In this document: one piece after another, positions 53,522 to 63,720 of the stretch
Layout: the number at the start of each line of letters is the position of its first letter
Position numbering within the stretch: the first letter of the stretch is position 1
Source of the DNA: Suillus spraguei
Lineage: Eukaryota > Basidiomycota > Agaricomycetes > Boletales > Suillaceae
Direction: 5' to 3'
Assembly: GCA_016800925.1 (NCBI GenBank)
Contig: JABCPU010000041.1
Location: 62,001-126,000 of the forward strand
DNA: 64,000 nucleotides
Notes under the pieces: model-generated
What the model saw: only the letters and a program-made list of their open reading frames with translations
The model's database searches: none
Told to the model about the DNA's origin: nothing
Program-made: the position numbers and the translations under genes

Positions 53522-53830
53522 CCATTTTCTCTTCATCCCCTGAGACATTGTCAAGGTCAAAAACTTCACCCTCATCTGGACCAGCAGGAGCTGCATCACT
53601 GGTTCTGTACCTGACAGGAAGTTGACACTGACAGGGGTGCTGAAGAGTAGTGGTGTTTGCTGCTGCAGCAGCAGGGATAGCAGTTAAGATGGTAGTGTGG
53701 ATAATGGCTGGGATGGCAGCAGGGATAGCAGCTGGGATGGCAGTGGGGATATCAGTAGCAACAGGGGAAACACCAGCTGCTCAGGTCTTATTCTGCCCAC
53801 GTCGATAACCTTGCATTTGTAGTAGACTTG

Positions 53831-54402
53831 ATGATAACTCAACGACAGAACTGTCTGTCTTTATAAGAGTTCTGCCTGGGAAACCCCAGAAAATCCCCAT
53901 GTATGCGAAGCACATCGCAGGTGACAACATAGTGGAATAGGGCAGGGTATCAATGGAAGGTCATCCATGCAGCATGTGATAGCCTGTAGGGTGATGATAT
54001 AAATTATATGATATAAGAGAAGCAAACAGTAAAAGTGCGATGCACAAGTTTGGCGCCTGTCGGATGACTGACAGGGTGTGGGAGTAGTTGGTCTTCTTCA
54101 TCTGTCTTCTGTCAATAAAAGCTTGCAAAGCACTATGATTTGGTAGAGGTGAGGGCAGGTGGGGGGGGATCTCACTCAGTGAAGGACATACCTGAAGACT
54201 AAAGTGAATTGGCTCCATGTGGCTTTCTAGATCACCATTAGATAGATAGTAGCTTGAGAAATGAACAGCTTACCTTCATCCTCAAGGTTTCAATTCTGAA
54301 CCAAGATCACAAGGCAGTAAAGTCATCTACCAAAAGGTTAGTGATACATTGGAAAAGGGTCTCCCATGTGGCCTTGCATGTAGGTGCAGATGACTACCAC
54401 TC
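53831..54402 (-). other. Unassigned region downstream of the kinase
   Basis: Contains frames such as MEPIHFSLQV and KATWETLFQCITNLLVDDFT (54380-54310), possibly decayed continuation of the kinase gene or a neighbour. No family recognised. Confidence 0.3.
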
Positions 54403-55149
54403 CTAGAATTTGATCACCACACAATACAGCATGTAAGTGAGCAACTCGAGATCGTCATGATGACCTGGCTCAACTCCTATGTGATTGTTGATCAAGGCGA
54501 ATGCAGGAGTGTCAGAGAGACTTCGACCATGGCAAAATGGCATATGGTCACTGGTTGTAGCATTCCAGTATGTCTTTGTGATACCAAAGTCTATAATAAA
54601 AGCAGTGTGCCTCAAATTTTCAAGACCCACCAAGATGTTCTGCAGTTTGATGTCACCGTGAACATAATTGTGGGAGTGGATATACTCAAGATGTGAGATC
54701 TAGGAAAGTCAGTCAACCTATCTGCAAAGACCTCAGACCAAATGACTTACCAACTGGACTCCTAGATTGATGACATTAAGAAGGCTGAATCTTCGATTGT
54801 TTGCAAGGAAGAGTTGGTGGAGTGATGGCATAAGGAGTTCGAGAACCAGCGCGTGATACACTGACTCTCTACTGAACCAGAAGGTGCGGGGGATGCCAAC
54901 TCTGCCTTCAAGTTGTTCCAAGATCCAATATTCACGCTCCAGAGAAGATGAGTGGTCGACAACAGTTTCAAGTTTGAGAGCAACATGATCATCATTGATG
55001 ATATTCCATGCAGAATATACGACAGCTAAGTCGTATAACATAAGTGGACTGAACCAGGATAATAAAATTGACTACATACTGTATGAGCCAGATCCTAAAA
55101 TATCTCCCAGCCTAGATCTACCATCCACTCGAGCTGGGACCTTATTCAT
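54403..55149 (-). CDS. Casein-kinase-1-like protein kinase, C-lobe truncated
   Basis: Three exons: 55149-55080, 55025-54751 and 54699-54403, with introns GTATGT..CTTAG and GTAAGT..CCTAG; 213 codons, start ATG 55149-55147. The glycine loop is GDILGSGSYTVVYSAW, the ATP lysine HVALKLE, the catalytic loop HSHNYVHGDIKLQNIL, the metal motif IIDFGITK and the substrate region TPAFALINNHIGVEPGHHDD, typical of CK1. The usual Arg of H-R-D is Gly, as HGD; Lys, catalytic Asp, Asn and DFG Asp are kept. The stop TAG comes right after LTYMLYCVVIKF, so helices G-I are missing (CK1 domains are near 290 residues). Either a truncated product or a recently broken gene. Confidence 0.75.
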
Positions 55150-55186
55150 GGTAACTTACAGTGAATCCAACCAAATAGTGGGTAGA

Positions 55187-55539
55187 TGTTAGAGAAAGCC
55201 TGAAAATGAGTTCACTATGCAACCCCCTCCAGCTGGCTTAAAGCCGGCTCAAGCCATTGTTCCCGCATTCTTGGCTTATGCTATATGTGCCGGTTGAGGT
55301 TGCCTTGTGGACCAGACCGAGTCACACATGAGTGACTTGGTTCATGGGGATTGCCAAACTACTGGTTTATTGGTAAGAGCCAAGCCCAGACTGGTGATAG
55401 CCGAGCTACAGCACTACTAGTTGTATGTATGAGCAGATGAAAGTAGGTAGGAGATCCTAGTCTACCATAATATGATATTCAGAAACATTTATATGGGGAA
55501 AGTTCACATGATAAGTGTGTAGTAAGCATCCAGCTGACA
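55187..55539 (-). repeat. LTR-like family D, copy 2
   Basis: On the - strand it runs TGTCAGCTGGATGCTTACTA to GGCTTTCTCTAACA with CCCCATATAAA inside. Related to 41672-42130. Flanks GTAGA and CATCA do not match, so no target duplication supports the borders. It abuts the tRNA-like array. Confidence 0.6.
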
Positions 55540-56060
55540 CATCAGCAGGTTTCAAACCTACACAGGAAAGAGAAACAGATTTTGATTCTATTGTGGTAAT
55601 CATCAGGCAAAGACTAGTTACAATGAACTGTCAAAGAAACTATCATGGGTGAATATCAAGGTGTGTTCCGATAAAAAAAAACCTTGTCATCAGCAGGTTT
55701 TGAACCTGCACAGTCCAAGATAACCAGATTTTGATTTTGTTGTGACAACCACCTAGCTAAGACCAGTTACAATTAACTTCTGAAGAAGCCATCCATGAGT
55801 GAATGTCAAGGTGTGTTTTGATAGAAAAAACCTTGTCATCAGCAGGTTTCAAACCTGCAGTCCAAGAGAAACAGATTTTGATTCTGTTGTGACAACCACC
55901 TGACTAAGACTAGTTGCGGCGAACTTCTAAAGAAACCGTTTAATGTCAAGTGCGCTCTGATAGAAAACCTGTAGTTCAGCAGGTTTCGAACCTGCGTAGT
56001 CCAAGAGAGACAGATTTCGAGTCTGTTGTGGTAACCACACTAGCCAGGTTAAAGTCTTTA
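55540..56060 (-). repeat. Tandem array of four tRNA-like units
   Basis: T-arm-like sequences recur at about 55544, 55691, 55840 and 55978 (spacing 147, 149 and 138 bp). Each unit has, on the - strand, a box-A-like TTAGTCAGGTGGTTG or TGGCTAGTGTGGTTA, an anticodon-like stem-loop and a box-B-like GCAGGTTCGAAACCTGC. The right-most unit has an anticodon loop CTCGAAA (Ser CGA-like); others have ATCAAAA (Leu CAA-like). Acceptor stems do not pair well. Units are joined by a shared tail with GACAAGGTTTTTTCTATC, suggesting a tRNA-derived SINE or amplified tRNA pseudogenes. Confidence 0.7.
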
Positions 56061-57589
56061 ACTCTCCCACTTGATGACTCATCCTAAGTTGAAAACTTAT
56101 GGGGGCCCTCATTGACACCGCCCGAAAAGATGACATGGACAGTAAAGTTCGAGTCTGAACGTCTGAGACAATAGAATTGCCCCGAAGAGGGACGAAGACT
56201 GAGATAATTCTAATTCACCGTTATTAGCAGCAAGTTCAATGTGATTAATATTACCACTAAGTATACACGAAGTTTCTGGAAACACAGAAGGAAATAAGCA
56301 GATACTAGAACGTGAAACACTGTCACTACCTTGAAGGCCAGACATGGAGGATTGGAGACGGAAGTCTCATCTTCCCACAAAACGGTGGTCACGCAGCAAT
56401 GCAGTTCATCCCAAACATAATATCGAGACCTCACACAACCTCGAACTCGACATCGGTAGTGAGAGCACAGCAATAAATCACTGAGGCCATGGGGATTTCA
56501 GCGAAACGCAAACTTGGGCCCAAATGGCTGAGCAATCGAGCAATTGAAGAAGACGAGAGAAGAATACCATTCAAGCACAAGAGCAACAGACCCAGGAAGA
56601 CAATCGATTTGAATGATGTCCCAGTGGTAAAACATGATATAACCCACTCCCTTATGGTAGCAGGAATAAATCTACATGACACATTAGAATGGTCGCACAG
56701 GGTGTTCGGAAACCAATGCAAGCACTTACCTTACTAGGAAGGTTCTGAGAAGTGGAAGCCCGCAAGTAGGGCACGGTGGTCTGGCTTTCCACAGAGCAGC
56801 AGTCTTCGTACGAATCTCTGCTCTCTTCTGCGCACAACGGGGGCAACAAGGGTCAGTACAGATGCGGACAGAGTTTGCAAGCCGCCGTGATAATATTGAT
56901 CATCATAATGAGACCATACAGGATTGTCATGCTGCCTCGCAGCTATATGGGATGCGGCAGAAGGAGAAAAGACAGCGGGAATATACTTCAGGCTAGATAG
57001 ACCGGTCGAAATGCCTGTTAAGAATTATATCAACTGTTGATAGTAGGAATGCGTGCAGGACCAGATGTCAACTCCACGCTGACCCCATTATGATGGGAAA
57101 CAAAACGCAGCACAATGCAGTCATGCAGAAAAGACGATAGCACGGAGAAATCTCGACACATCGTCAACATAAATAATAGTAGGAATATGAGTGAAGGGTC
57201 TAATGACTAGATAACAATTAAAGGCACAGTCGACGACTAAGATCAACATACGCAGAGTCGCTGCAGACTGGGCTAGAACTGATTTGTGATTCATGTGACA
57301 GGACCATAGCGTGAACAGGTGTGTACCGATAAATAAAGTTCGGAACAAACATTGGTCGGACTTCAAGGAGCGGCATATCGGCAAATCGAACCGTAATTAC
57401 GAATAACCGCCGGCTTCGTCCACCACGTTTTTGCGGCTCTTCCCGTTCAGGCGTGCACAGCTCGTCGATCACATTGCTCTGGAAATCCTTGAACTCATAG
57501 CAACCACTACAAACTTTGAGGACACCATTAACTTACCCTTCCCACAAGACACCGAAGACGCTGATACCTGTCTTTATCACTCATTCCTT
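56061..57589. other. Mostly unassigned; left member of a long inverted repeat
   Basis: 56712-56791 (CTTACCTTACTAGGAAGGTT ... GTGGTCTGGCTTTCC) is matched in inverted orientation at 63640-63720; on the - strand it looks like an exon end (ASTSQNLPSK) before GTAAGT. ORFs at 56431-56737 on both strands and at 57121-57472 have no recognisable motifs. Confidence 0.45.
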
Positions 57590-58150
57590 TCCTTTCTCAA
57601 TATTCCTTTCTCAATATCTACGTTGGCGAATTCAATCACAGAATTCTGGACAAATTACCAGGCGATTTTTGTAAGTTTCGCAAACAGACATGAAGCACAC
57701 GCCACTCACAACACAAAACATATTCGTACTTTAGCTCGGACAATCTGAAGGAAGCCGAACACGCACCATCGAACGCACCAGAACTCACCCGACTACCTTC
57801 CAATGTTAACCAATCCTGGAGTGCCTCCCATCGCCTGGATTTGAAACACTGCGTGTGCGCCATTCAACGAAACCTCTCTGACATCGTCGTGTCATTGAAG
57901 TCTGACTTATCTATATATTCGAGAGCCACTGCATTCCCCGCGTTAACTTTGCGTTCCATTCAAATCGTTCATTGTGGACGGTAAATCGAAGACAGTTTCC
58001 CTTGCAGCCTGCATATGCAACCACATTTAACGGGTGTCAAGGCTTAATGCTGGTGCGCACCGTACTCGACCTTCGAACGGATCCTTTTGCTCACGGTGTA
58101 CACAGCTTTGTCGAGAGTCAGAATGCGAAGAGACACAGGAAAGTGCGAAC
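57590..58150 (+). pseudogene. Helitron PIF1-like helicase, C-terminal relic
   Basis: Helitrons encode a Rep-helicase that drives rolling-circle transposition. Blocks: VGEFNHRILDKLPGDF, then across GTAAGT..CTTTAG (57669-57733) SDNLKEAEHAPSNAPELTRL, then TNPGVPP and HRLDLKHCVCAIQRNLSD in adjacent frames, then RRQFPLQPAYATTFNGCQGL and RTVLDLRTDPFAHG, the final helicase motifs. At least two frame changes, no Rep domain, and no confident Helitron terminus were found. Confidence 0.72.
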
Positions 58151-58487
58151 ATTGTATTATCGTGTTTACATGGAGCCTGTCCTTCTACAAGATTTCTTGG
58201 TAAGCTAATTGAGACTAGCAGTCCGGCTATGTACTACGTATCATTAATTACTTTCATACCAATATCCTGTTCTACAGCCCGCCCACCTCATTCAGGGAGT
58301 GTACCGGTGATGACAAGGGTGAGGAGTAGCGGATGTGTACAAGGCTATAGAGCACTGGTTTCGTAACAATGTGAAGATGACCTCATGTAGCCTGAACTGC
58401 TGTGGCGAAATGGATCAATTTCTAGCCGAGTGACGAGTTCAAAATTCCCATCTCTTTCCGTCGCAACAGTCTCGTTTAGAGACAGGA
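58151..58487. other. No recognisable feature
   Basis: Gap between the Helitron relic and the Cys-rich gene; no motif seen. Confidence 0.3.
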
Positions 58488-60391
58488 CTAGATAGGTTTT
58501 ATAGCGTTGGTATCTTTAGGCTTATATCTACTTGTTTCGCGATCAATGGGACCGACAGCGAAGTCCATTACATCATTACCTGCTCCGGACGGCTGGACAG
58601 CACCGGCCTGAACAGCTAGTGTTGCCTTCGCGGATGAGTAGGGGTCTGCGGATGGGAGGATTGCGGGCAAAATGGGGTGTGGTTCATCTGAGGATACTTT
58701 AGACTGTCGCACTTCCCCAATATTCTCGATGACAGTATTCAGCTTAGCCAATCTCGCCTCGAGCATGACCAACCGCCCCTCCATGGAATCGACCGTCGTG
58801 CCCTCCGGAGTCGGGATGGGTGGCACGGACAAGAGCTTGATTGCAGGCGTGACTACGTAATGATTAGCCAGAGTTGTCTTTACGGCCAAAAACCACACAC
58901 CAGCGCGCGGGGATTCCATGGTGATATTCCGGCGACTTTTGGAAGGTGACGGCAAGATCACCTTGGATGATGTGGAGCCAGATGCAGTCGGTGATCTTGT
59001 CCGGGCCGGTGAACGCGCCCTCGACTTGGCGCGAGACCGTGCGCGGCCGCCTTGAGCCCCCGTAATAGTCCTTGGCTCCTTGCCATAGAAACACTTTTGC
59101 TTCTTTCTTGTGCATTCCTCGCAGGAACTGAGTTTGTTTTTGGTCTTGTTGCTATATCCAAATATGCATTTGAGACTGCGCTTATGACATGGAGTGCAGC
59201 AGTCATCGCTAGTAACTTCAGTAACCTGTATTTTAGTAAGCACATGTAAACTGAGAGAGTAATGTAGTCTCCTAACAGTTTCAGCTGGTTCCATTGCGGA
59301 AAGATTTTTGGGTGATACTGATTCTTCCTTCTCGTGCTTCAGCTACAAATCACGTCAGTATGTACTATGCTCTGAGGTGGTCTCACAGGAAGGACTTGCC
59401 GCTGACGACCCGGAAATATTAGCCATACCGATAGCCTTGTTGGATGGTCTCTCCGAGTCCAGAAGTTCGCCCATCCGCAAACCATTGTCGGAGCTTCCCT
59501 TCTCGGACTCAGACTTCAACTATAGATCACGTCAGTGTGTTCTAAGGTAGTCTGAAAGAGAGGACTCACCGCTGATGGCCCGGAAATGTTAGCCGTACCA
59601 ATAGATGATCTTTTAGAGTCCGTTTTGTTCATCCGCAAGTCATCATCAGAGCTCTCAACGTCATTTGCGAATTTATAGCTCGTACGCCTGCGTTTCCTAC
59701 CTCCGTCTTCAGACAAGTGCTGCTGAGTATTCTCTGTCGCCACTTCCATATTTTGGTCCTCGCGCGGTTCTGTACCCTCTTTCTTTCGTTCAACTCCCTT
59801 GCCTTTCCTGTCCACTAGCTTCCTTTTCGCAGGACCAAACGTTCGAGGCTTTGCCGCCTGTGATATCCCGTGTAGCCCCACTGCCTCCTCCGTCGATGAT
59901 TGATGACTCGTGCTTGCTCCCGGATCGACCACCCCGTGAAGTATCGCCTGCCAGTCAATCCCATTACTAGACACCTTCACTAACTCAACATCCTTCGCTG
60001 CACCAGTACTGGACATCCAGACCATGGCCTTCTTATGGTGCGGATGTTCCATGATCCGATGATCGTCGTACCCTATGGCTCCCCAGTTTGGAATCCGGAC
60101 GAGTTCGATTTTGGAATCTTGGCCCACCCTAGCGCAGGTTGATAGTTCCATCGCACATGACAGTAGAATTGGGGGGATGGCCGTGACACCGGGAGCGAGC
60201 CTCATTGATTCTGTCTGCAAAGGCGTCAGCGAGCTGCGTGGTATCACATGGCCATCGCCCACCACTATTCGACCAGCCTGTGTTGTCAGAGGGAATGTGT
60301 CCTTGACAGGCATGTCGCGGGCAACTTCGATGAGGCGGCAAATGCTGACGGCTAACCGCCCTATCTCTCCATGAGAGGAAGAGGAAGACAT
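58488..60391 (-). CDS. Cys-rich, coiled-coil protein of unknown function, five exons
   Basis: Exons 60391-59570, 59519-59400, 59342-59277, 59225-58901 and 58852-58488 join to 565 codons with no internal stop. Introns are 48-57 nt; the second uses a GC-AG pair. Order: N-terminal region of about 130 residues including VRIPNWGAIGYDDHRIMEHP, a basic Lys/Arg stretch (KRKLVDRKGKGVERKKEG), two similar short exon ends (NISGPSA and NISGSSA), two Cys clusters (CCTPCHKRSLKC and CEECTRKKQKC), an RARSRAKSRARSPART basic repeat, and a short coiled coil (MEGRLVMLEARLAKLNTVIE). The Cys pairs resemble half Zn2Cys6 fingers; DNA binding is inference. Best candidate for a live gene here; the family is otherwise not recognised. 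Confidence 0.65.
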
Positions 60392-61292
60392 ATATTACGT
60401 GTTTGGTTGAAAAGGGACTCAAAAGGCGGATAGGTTGCAATCTGGTTTTTGCCGTGCACGGTCCAAACCATAAATATAGTAAACAGAGATCCTTGGTACG
60501 CCGTGACATACCTCAAGGTGTTATCTATATTGTAGCGGCGCAATTCGTATCAACTTCGACTTCGACATAACAATAATTATGTGCGTGATAAACAATGTGC
60601 CCTATCTAACAAAACCGGTCCGCCGAATGCAGAAAGATCGTTTGTAGACCAACCTGACCAGGGCGTGACATGGGGTTTTCCCGGGCAGTACCCGCGGGTG
60701 AGTCGCAGGTCGGGTGGTGTTAGGGGTGCTTAGCGGTAGGACGCCGTAGGACATGGCCGCAGTGCTACATTGACCATTCATCGATCATTATTCATCGTTA
60801 TCAACGGATCTTCTTGGTACCATCGATTATCTAGTATTGATGGAATATTATTGATATAATTATAAATGAAATTATCAACCGCAGTGTCTCAGAAGCGCAA
60901 GTTCTTGCGCCTCATCGCACATCGTGTTATCACAAATTCCAGCTGTAGGTTTCAGCCACGTCAGCTACTGCCTTCGATCGATAACGGCGTCGACATAGCG
61001 ATTTCAAGGTGAAACCACAGTATAGGGGTGCTCATCACGTCCTCAGAACCCCAAGCGACAGTCATTCTGGTCACTTCCGTGTCATCGCTCGTCACCGTTG
61101 TGCCACCTACAGTATGGATTGTTGGTTTGGAGAGCGCCGAGCAAGTGAAAGAGGGTATCGGGACATGCGGCTGGGTTCCACGAACTGATCCTCGAATTCC
61201 TCAGTGATATGAGACATATCTTGCGAGGTATATGTGTGTCGAAGAGCGCTTACAGACGACGAGCTAGGACCAAACGGTCGAGTAGAGTTCAA
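60392..61292. other. Intergenic region between the two right-hand genes
   Basis: Upstream of the Cys-rich gene start and downstream of the membrane-protein gene stop. ATGATTATAAT-type AT-rich DNA near 60790-60870; no promoter element can be singled out. Confidence 0.4.
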
Positions 61293-62850
61293 CTATGCAA
61301 AGGACGTGGTTGCTACGCGTGGTTGGCCGGAATTTAGGGAGGGACGAGAGGAATTGGACCCCGAGAGATTGAAAACGCGTGCGAGGGATGTAGGTGCTGA
61401 GCCTGAAGATGAACGTGCAGAGTAGGGACTCAGGTGCGAACGCATAGATTGCAAAGACCCCCGCTCAGAGACCAAGGGATTGCCTTGATGGATGACTTGG
61501 GGCTGTATCAATAAATACACCAGTCCAAAATACCGAACAGTGGTCCCGAACTTACAGTTCCGAATGAGGTTCTCTGTTCACTTGGCTCTGATCCTGCACT
61601 GGCACCAAGGAAGCCACCGAGTAAGCTTCTCCAACCATCACCTTCTCGCGGCGGCTCAGTATTGAGAACATCGATTGTGATACCAGCGCCATTTGATGAG
61701 CCAGTGAATGGCGACTGGACAAGGGGGACAAGACCTGGCGGCAAAGGTCTCCCGTCTGACTCGCAGGCGTGATGGCTCTGGAAGGAAGGAGCCCACACGA
61801 GAGACTGCGTCATGGTACACTGTGTTCCTAGATACTGCGCTCTTACATCGGACGTTCTCCTGCAGTGGCATAGCCTACATCAAGCCTGCAGCCAAGTAAG
61901 GATTGGGTTACCTCTGCGTCTATCCGATCCCTTGCGCGAGTTTGATCCGCTGCGAGATGACGAGGATCCATACCTGCTCGTTCGCAAACAACAGGAGTTG
62001 TGCCATCGGCCAGGCCCTGCGACAGGCTGGATATTCGTGGAGTCGTCCTCTTGCTGGCTGCGGGAACGGAGCTGCTGGACAGATACCCTGCGAACAGTGA
62101 AGACTTTTGAGTCCTCCAGGTCACTTGTCGGGTAAGAGGTACTGCGGGCGGATTTTTCCTTTTTGATGAGCAGTGAGCGGTCTGAAGGTTTGCGCGTAGC
62201 AGTGCCCTCAAAAGGTGAGGGTAGAAGTAGGGGGCGATATGCTCGAACAGAGAGTGATGACTTGAGCTGTACATGCGTGGTCGGAGTATGTTTTCCAGCT
62301 GTTCCTCATCTTCAATGCGAAGGAGCTCTCTAGGAGGCATGATGTGGCCTAGCATTTCGCTGCTGGCGGGGCTGGGCCACCATCACCACTATATGCCTGT
62401 CCAAAGTGTCCTGGACCAGGCAGGATGACGCCATAGTCTGTCGAAGCCTGGGAGAACCTTGTTTGGTCGGAGCCAGTGTTTCCTATAATATGGGGTGAGG
62501 CAGCACCAGACGGAAGAGGAGATAATGGGCGTGGATGGTGTTCAGGGTCAGTAGCGGTACTGCGGCAGAAGAAAGAATCTGCTTCGTCACCACCACTGTC
62601 GTGAGGAGAACCCAGAAGAACATTCAATCCTGTCCATATAGATTTGATAGCTCTGGAGTTTCGTCGACAGGAGTCCCAACGAACGGACCAGATGTAAAGC
62701 AGAAGCAAAATAATGAACAAGTTGATGATACCAATGATGATACTAATAAGGGCTCCTTTGGATAAGGCAGTTGCGTTCAAAGAATGCTTTGATGTGGCAG
62801 AGGTGGAAGGGGATGTAGAAGTAGATGAAGACAACACTAGGCGTCGGAAT
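61293..62850 (-). CDS. Single-pass membrane protein, Ser/Thr-rich ectodomain; exon structure partly resolved
   Basis: The frame from 62850 reads a Ser/Thr stretch (SSTSTSPSTSATSKHSLNAT), then a membrane span of about 22 hydrophobic residues (ISIIIGIINLFIILLLLYIW) and a basic stop-transfer SVRWDSCRRNSR, then a Gly/Pro/Ser-rich tail to TAG at 62349. Further coding pieces follow: 62330-62220 (LLRIEDEEQLENILRPRMYS), and 61790-61556 joined across GTAAGT..GATACAG (61503-61555) to 61502-61293 with stop TAG. The middle splice sites are not clear. An acceptor-like CGCCTAG precedes 62850, so the extracellular N-terminus lies upstream or is lost. Type I topology and surface location are inferred. A related fragment is at 29983-30220. 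Confidence 0.5.
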
Positions 62851-63639
62851 GTATCTTGCAGTGATAAGGAATGGATCCAGGATCACACTTATCTTCAAAA
62901 TTGTATCTGAGCATCATCAAGTATTGGCCGAGCACGGGAATAGGCGAAAGAACTCACCACAACAAAGAACGACCACCCTTGCTGCCACCGTTTAAGGCGA
63001 AGCCTCCCCAGAATAATCTCATGCGTTCCTTCAGCCATCTTTACGACCTCGCCAATCGCCTTCGAACACTGCTCGTCAAACACCCTCATCTTCTTATTTC
63101 TCCTGAGTATGTGATCGGGTCTGCAACCGGGTGTTGGAGGAGAATAATGACCTTGTAGGCGAGGCCTCGTGATATCGCTGCGGTTGTGAGTAGCGACATT
63201 GTATGATCCCTGCGAATTTTGATAGAACTCAACATAATTTGGTATGACTGAAAGAGTTAGATGAACCTACCCCGCCTGTGCCATATTTTGAACGCAGCCT
63301 CATCGAAGACAAGCACAGCCGAAGGACTCGTGTTTTTGATGAGAATATTGCAGCACCACCGCTGAATTGGCTCGAAGAAAGAGCCAGTATAAGCTTCGGA
63401 ATTCGTTACTACGCTTGACAATCCTCGCTGAGCGCATTGATAAGGAAGAGTACCTCAAGCCAGGAGAACAGTCGCTCATGGTCAAAGCATGATTTGATCT
63501 ATTCAGCGAGTCCCGGATCGAAGTCAGTTGCTTTTACAAGGATAGGCCAAAATCGGCAGGAATAAGATAGATGTGGGGAAATGCGCTTTTCACTGATCAG
63601 GGAAATCCTCGTTCTCAAATCGGATCAAATAGGCGTGCT
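62851..63639. other. Unassigned, coding-like pieces
   Basis: On the - strand 63089-62895 reads IGEVVKMAEGTHEIILGRLR and FFVVVSSFAYSRAR, an exon-like frame without a recognised family; it may be an upstream exon of the membrane-protein gene or another relic. Confidence 0.3.
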
Positions 63640-63720
63640 TATGGAAAGCCAGACCACCGCGCTCTACTTCCAAGGCTTCTACTTCTCAGAACCTTCCTAG
63701 TAAGGTAAATAGCTTCCATT
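63640..63720 (-). repeat. Right member of the 80-bp inverted repeat
   Basis: Matches 56712-56791 in inverted orientation with a handful of differences. A shorter related piece (GAGAAGTGGAAGCC context) is at about 36228-36265 inside the hAT element. Confidence 0.75.

Larger units (their letters stand above)
46370..53830 (-). pseudogene. BED-finger hAT transposase gene, split by at least five LTR insertions
   Basis: Exons run right to left. A Pro/Ala-Ile repeat and acidic start (about 53810-53522, EVFDLDNVSGDEEKM) joins across family B to ENLAAPAAMAPVG and a BED finger (DINYFYQIDPNTKSKTCIPC, HTHAFTHHTELYLEAVGHFG). A helical part reads HQIVKFIVADDQ, MIECPEF and LFHRTKAREMVIEQWQEYF. The RNase-H-like core has KVCFTSDLWSDQ and GNFTLDNVGNNQTAMQEL, then LLLNEPTR-stop-DSVYVM, MRMSWMDSLWEADCVKDAKE and EFTAYAMATLSPHGTDI. 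The dimerisation end is YASVQASAVPCKQVFSSS (E-R changed to K-Q). Joins across the insertions at 51633-53521, 50772-51256 and 49462-50415 keep frame; those at 48473 and 46601 fall in introns. Several stops show decay. Confidence 0.82.

Noticed and set aside
55972..56062. Possible functional tRNA-Ser(CGA) on the - strand
   Set aside because: Box A, anticodon stem and T arm are plausible, but the acceptor stem halves do not pair, and the unit is one of four tandem relatives with decaying arms.
57121..57472. Open frames on the - strand at 57.1-57.5 kb as part of the Helitron
   Set aside because: They are on the opposite strand to the helicase relic and contain no Rep or helicase motif.
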